DNA of 6,039 nucleotides from Methylobacteriaceae bacterium (GTDB lineage: Bacteria > Pseudomonadota > Alphaproteobacteria > Rhizobiales > Beijerinckiaceae), in the NCBI GenBank assembly GCA_019247255.1, contig JAFAPJ010000384.1:1-6039 (forward strand). The letters are read 5' to 3'. The position numbers were made by a program, and so were the translations under genes. This document shows positions 5,848 to 6,039 of this stretch, one piece after another; the stretch's first letter is position 1; each line of letters begins with the position of its first letter. The notes below the pieces were generated by a model. It ran no database searches, had not been told where the DNA came from, and saw only the letters and a program-made list of their open reading frames with translations.

Positions 5848-5872
5848 AACGGCGCCGCGACGGCAGCGTTCC
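5848..5872 (-). promoter_or_regulatory. EcfG-type general stress promoter of the Gly/Tyr-rich gene
   Basis: On the minus strand, GGAAC (5872-5868) is followed after exactly 16 bases by CGTT (5851-5848). The consensus for the alphaproteobacterial general stress sigma factor EcfG (PhyR-NepR-EcfG pathway) is GGAAC-N16/17-CGTT, so both elements match fully. The -10 element ends 37 bases before the ATG at 5810. Transcription would then start around 5840-5843 and give a leader of about 30 bases containing the AGGAGAG site. Position and orientation are ideal for driving this gene. Confidence 0.7.
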
Positions 5873-5904
5873 CCGAGCCGAGGCTCAGCGTCAACTCTAA
5901 ACCT

Positions 5905-5919
5905 GCGGCAGGCTGCCGC
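5905..5919 (-). terminator. Weak terminator-like hairpin after the right-edge gene
   Basis: GCGGCA / TGCCGC with a three-base loop lies seven bases past the stop at 5929-5927 on the minus strand, and is followed by AGGTTTAG. The stem is only 6 bp and the T run only three, so it is at best a weak terminator separating the right-edge gene from the stress promoter. Confidence 0.3.
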
Positions 5920-5926
5920 CCGGTGG

Positions 5927-6039
5927 TCAGCCCTTGCGGCGCAGCACGGGGGCGCGCTGCCGCGTGTACCGACGCTCGCGCACGATCCGGACGTGCGCGG
6001 TCTCGTGGTAGCCGTGGAAGGGGCCGCCGCGGTAGTAGG
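5927..6039 (-). CDS. Hypothetical basic protein, C-terminal 36 residues only
   Basis: The minus strand from the right edge is open for 36 codons and stops at TGA (5929-5927). The reading begins YYRGGPFHGYHETAHVRIV and ends RQRAPVLRRKG. It is rich in Arg, Tyr and His, with GC-rich third positions like the other genes. The YYRGG start of the fragment resembles the Gly/Tyr-rich neighbour, so it may be another small secreted protein of that general type, though the remaining residues are more basic and less repetitive. The start and any signal peptide lie outside the window. I do not recognise a family. Confidence 0.55.
   Translation of the reverse strand, partial: YYRGGPFHGYHETAHVRIVRERRYTRQRAPVLRRKG

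Noticed and set aside
5889..5894. TTGACG on the minus strand upstream of the Gly/Tyr gene, as a housekeeping -35
   Set aside because: The 17-bp-spaced -10 position reads GAACGC, which is a poor match, and the EcfG site explains the promoter better.
5262..5900. A plus-strand frame rich in Val/Ala/Ile opposite the Gly/Tyr repeats, resembling a membrane protein
   Set aside because: It is the antisense reading of Tyr and Gly codons (GTA, GCC and the like). The minus strand has a signal peptide, strong ribosome binding site and promoter.

Overview
The window is high-GC throughout (third codon positions are mostly G or C) and looks like the chromosome of an alphaproteobacterium, probably a Hyphomicrobiales/Methylobacterium-like organism. 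Three things support this: the alphaproteobacterial style of the PyrE and PyrF sequences, a secreted Gly/Tyr-rich protein of a kind common in that group, and a near-perfect match to the alphaproteobacterial general-stress sigma factor (EcfG) promoter. Species-level placement cannot be made from the sequence alone. No tRNA, rRNA, CRISPR array or mobile element was seen.

Left part (1-1251): a divergent pair. A flavin reductase-like gene runs off the left edge on the minus strand. A plus-strand gene related to 2,5-dihydroxypyridine 5,6-dioxygenase (NicX family) starts 74 bp away. Together they suggest the edge of an accessory cluster for oxidative breakdown of a hydroxylated N-heterocycle or related ring; the substrate is not determined.

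Centre (1254-5190, minus strand, transcribed right to left): a compact pyrimidine operon in the order pyrF - pyrC - pyrE - 78-aa membrane protein - 37-aa membrane protein - pyrD. It encodes the last four steps of de novo UMP synthesis: PyrC makes dihydroorotate, PyrD oxidises it to orotate, PyrE adds ribose phosphate to give OMP, and PyrF decarboxylates OMP to UMP. Carbamoyl-phosphate synthetase and aspartate carbamoyltransferase are not present here. Between pyrE and pyrD lie two small, probably membrane-spanning proteins joined by an ATGA stop/start overlap. The second in turn overlaps pyrD in a CTGA arrangement, implying that pyrD uses a rare CTG start.

Right part (5191-6039, minus strand): a secreted Gly/Tyr-rich protein with its own EcfG-type promoter and strong ribosome binding site, and the last 36 codons of another gene upstream of it. 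The Gly/Tyr gene is followed by a stem-loop and then a strong intrinsic terminator. The 3' arm of that terminator contains the likely Shine-Dalgarno sequence of pyrF, and its six-T tract is the spacer to the pyrF GTG start. The junction between a stress gene and the pyr operon is therefore a single dual-use RNA element.
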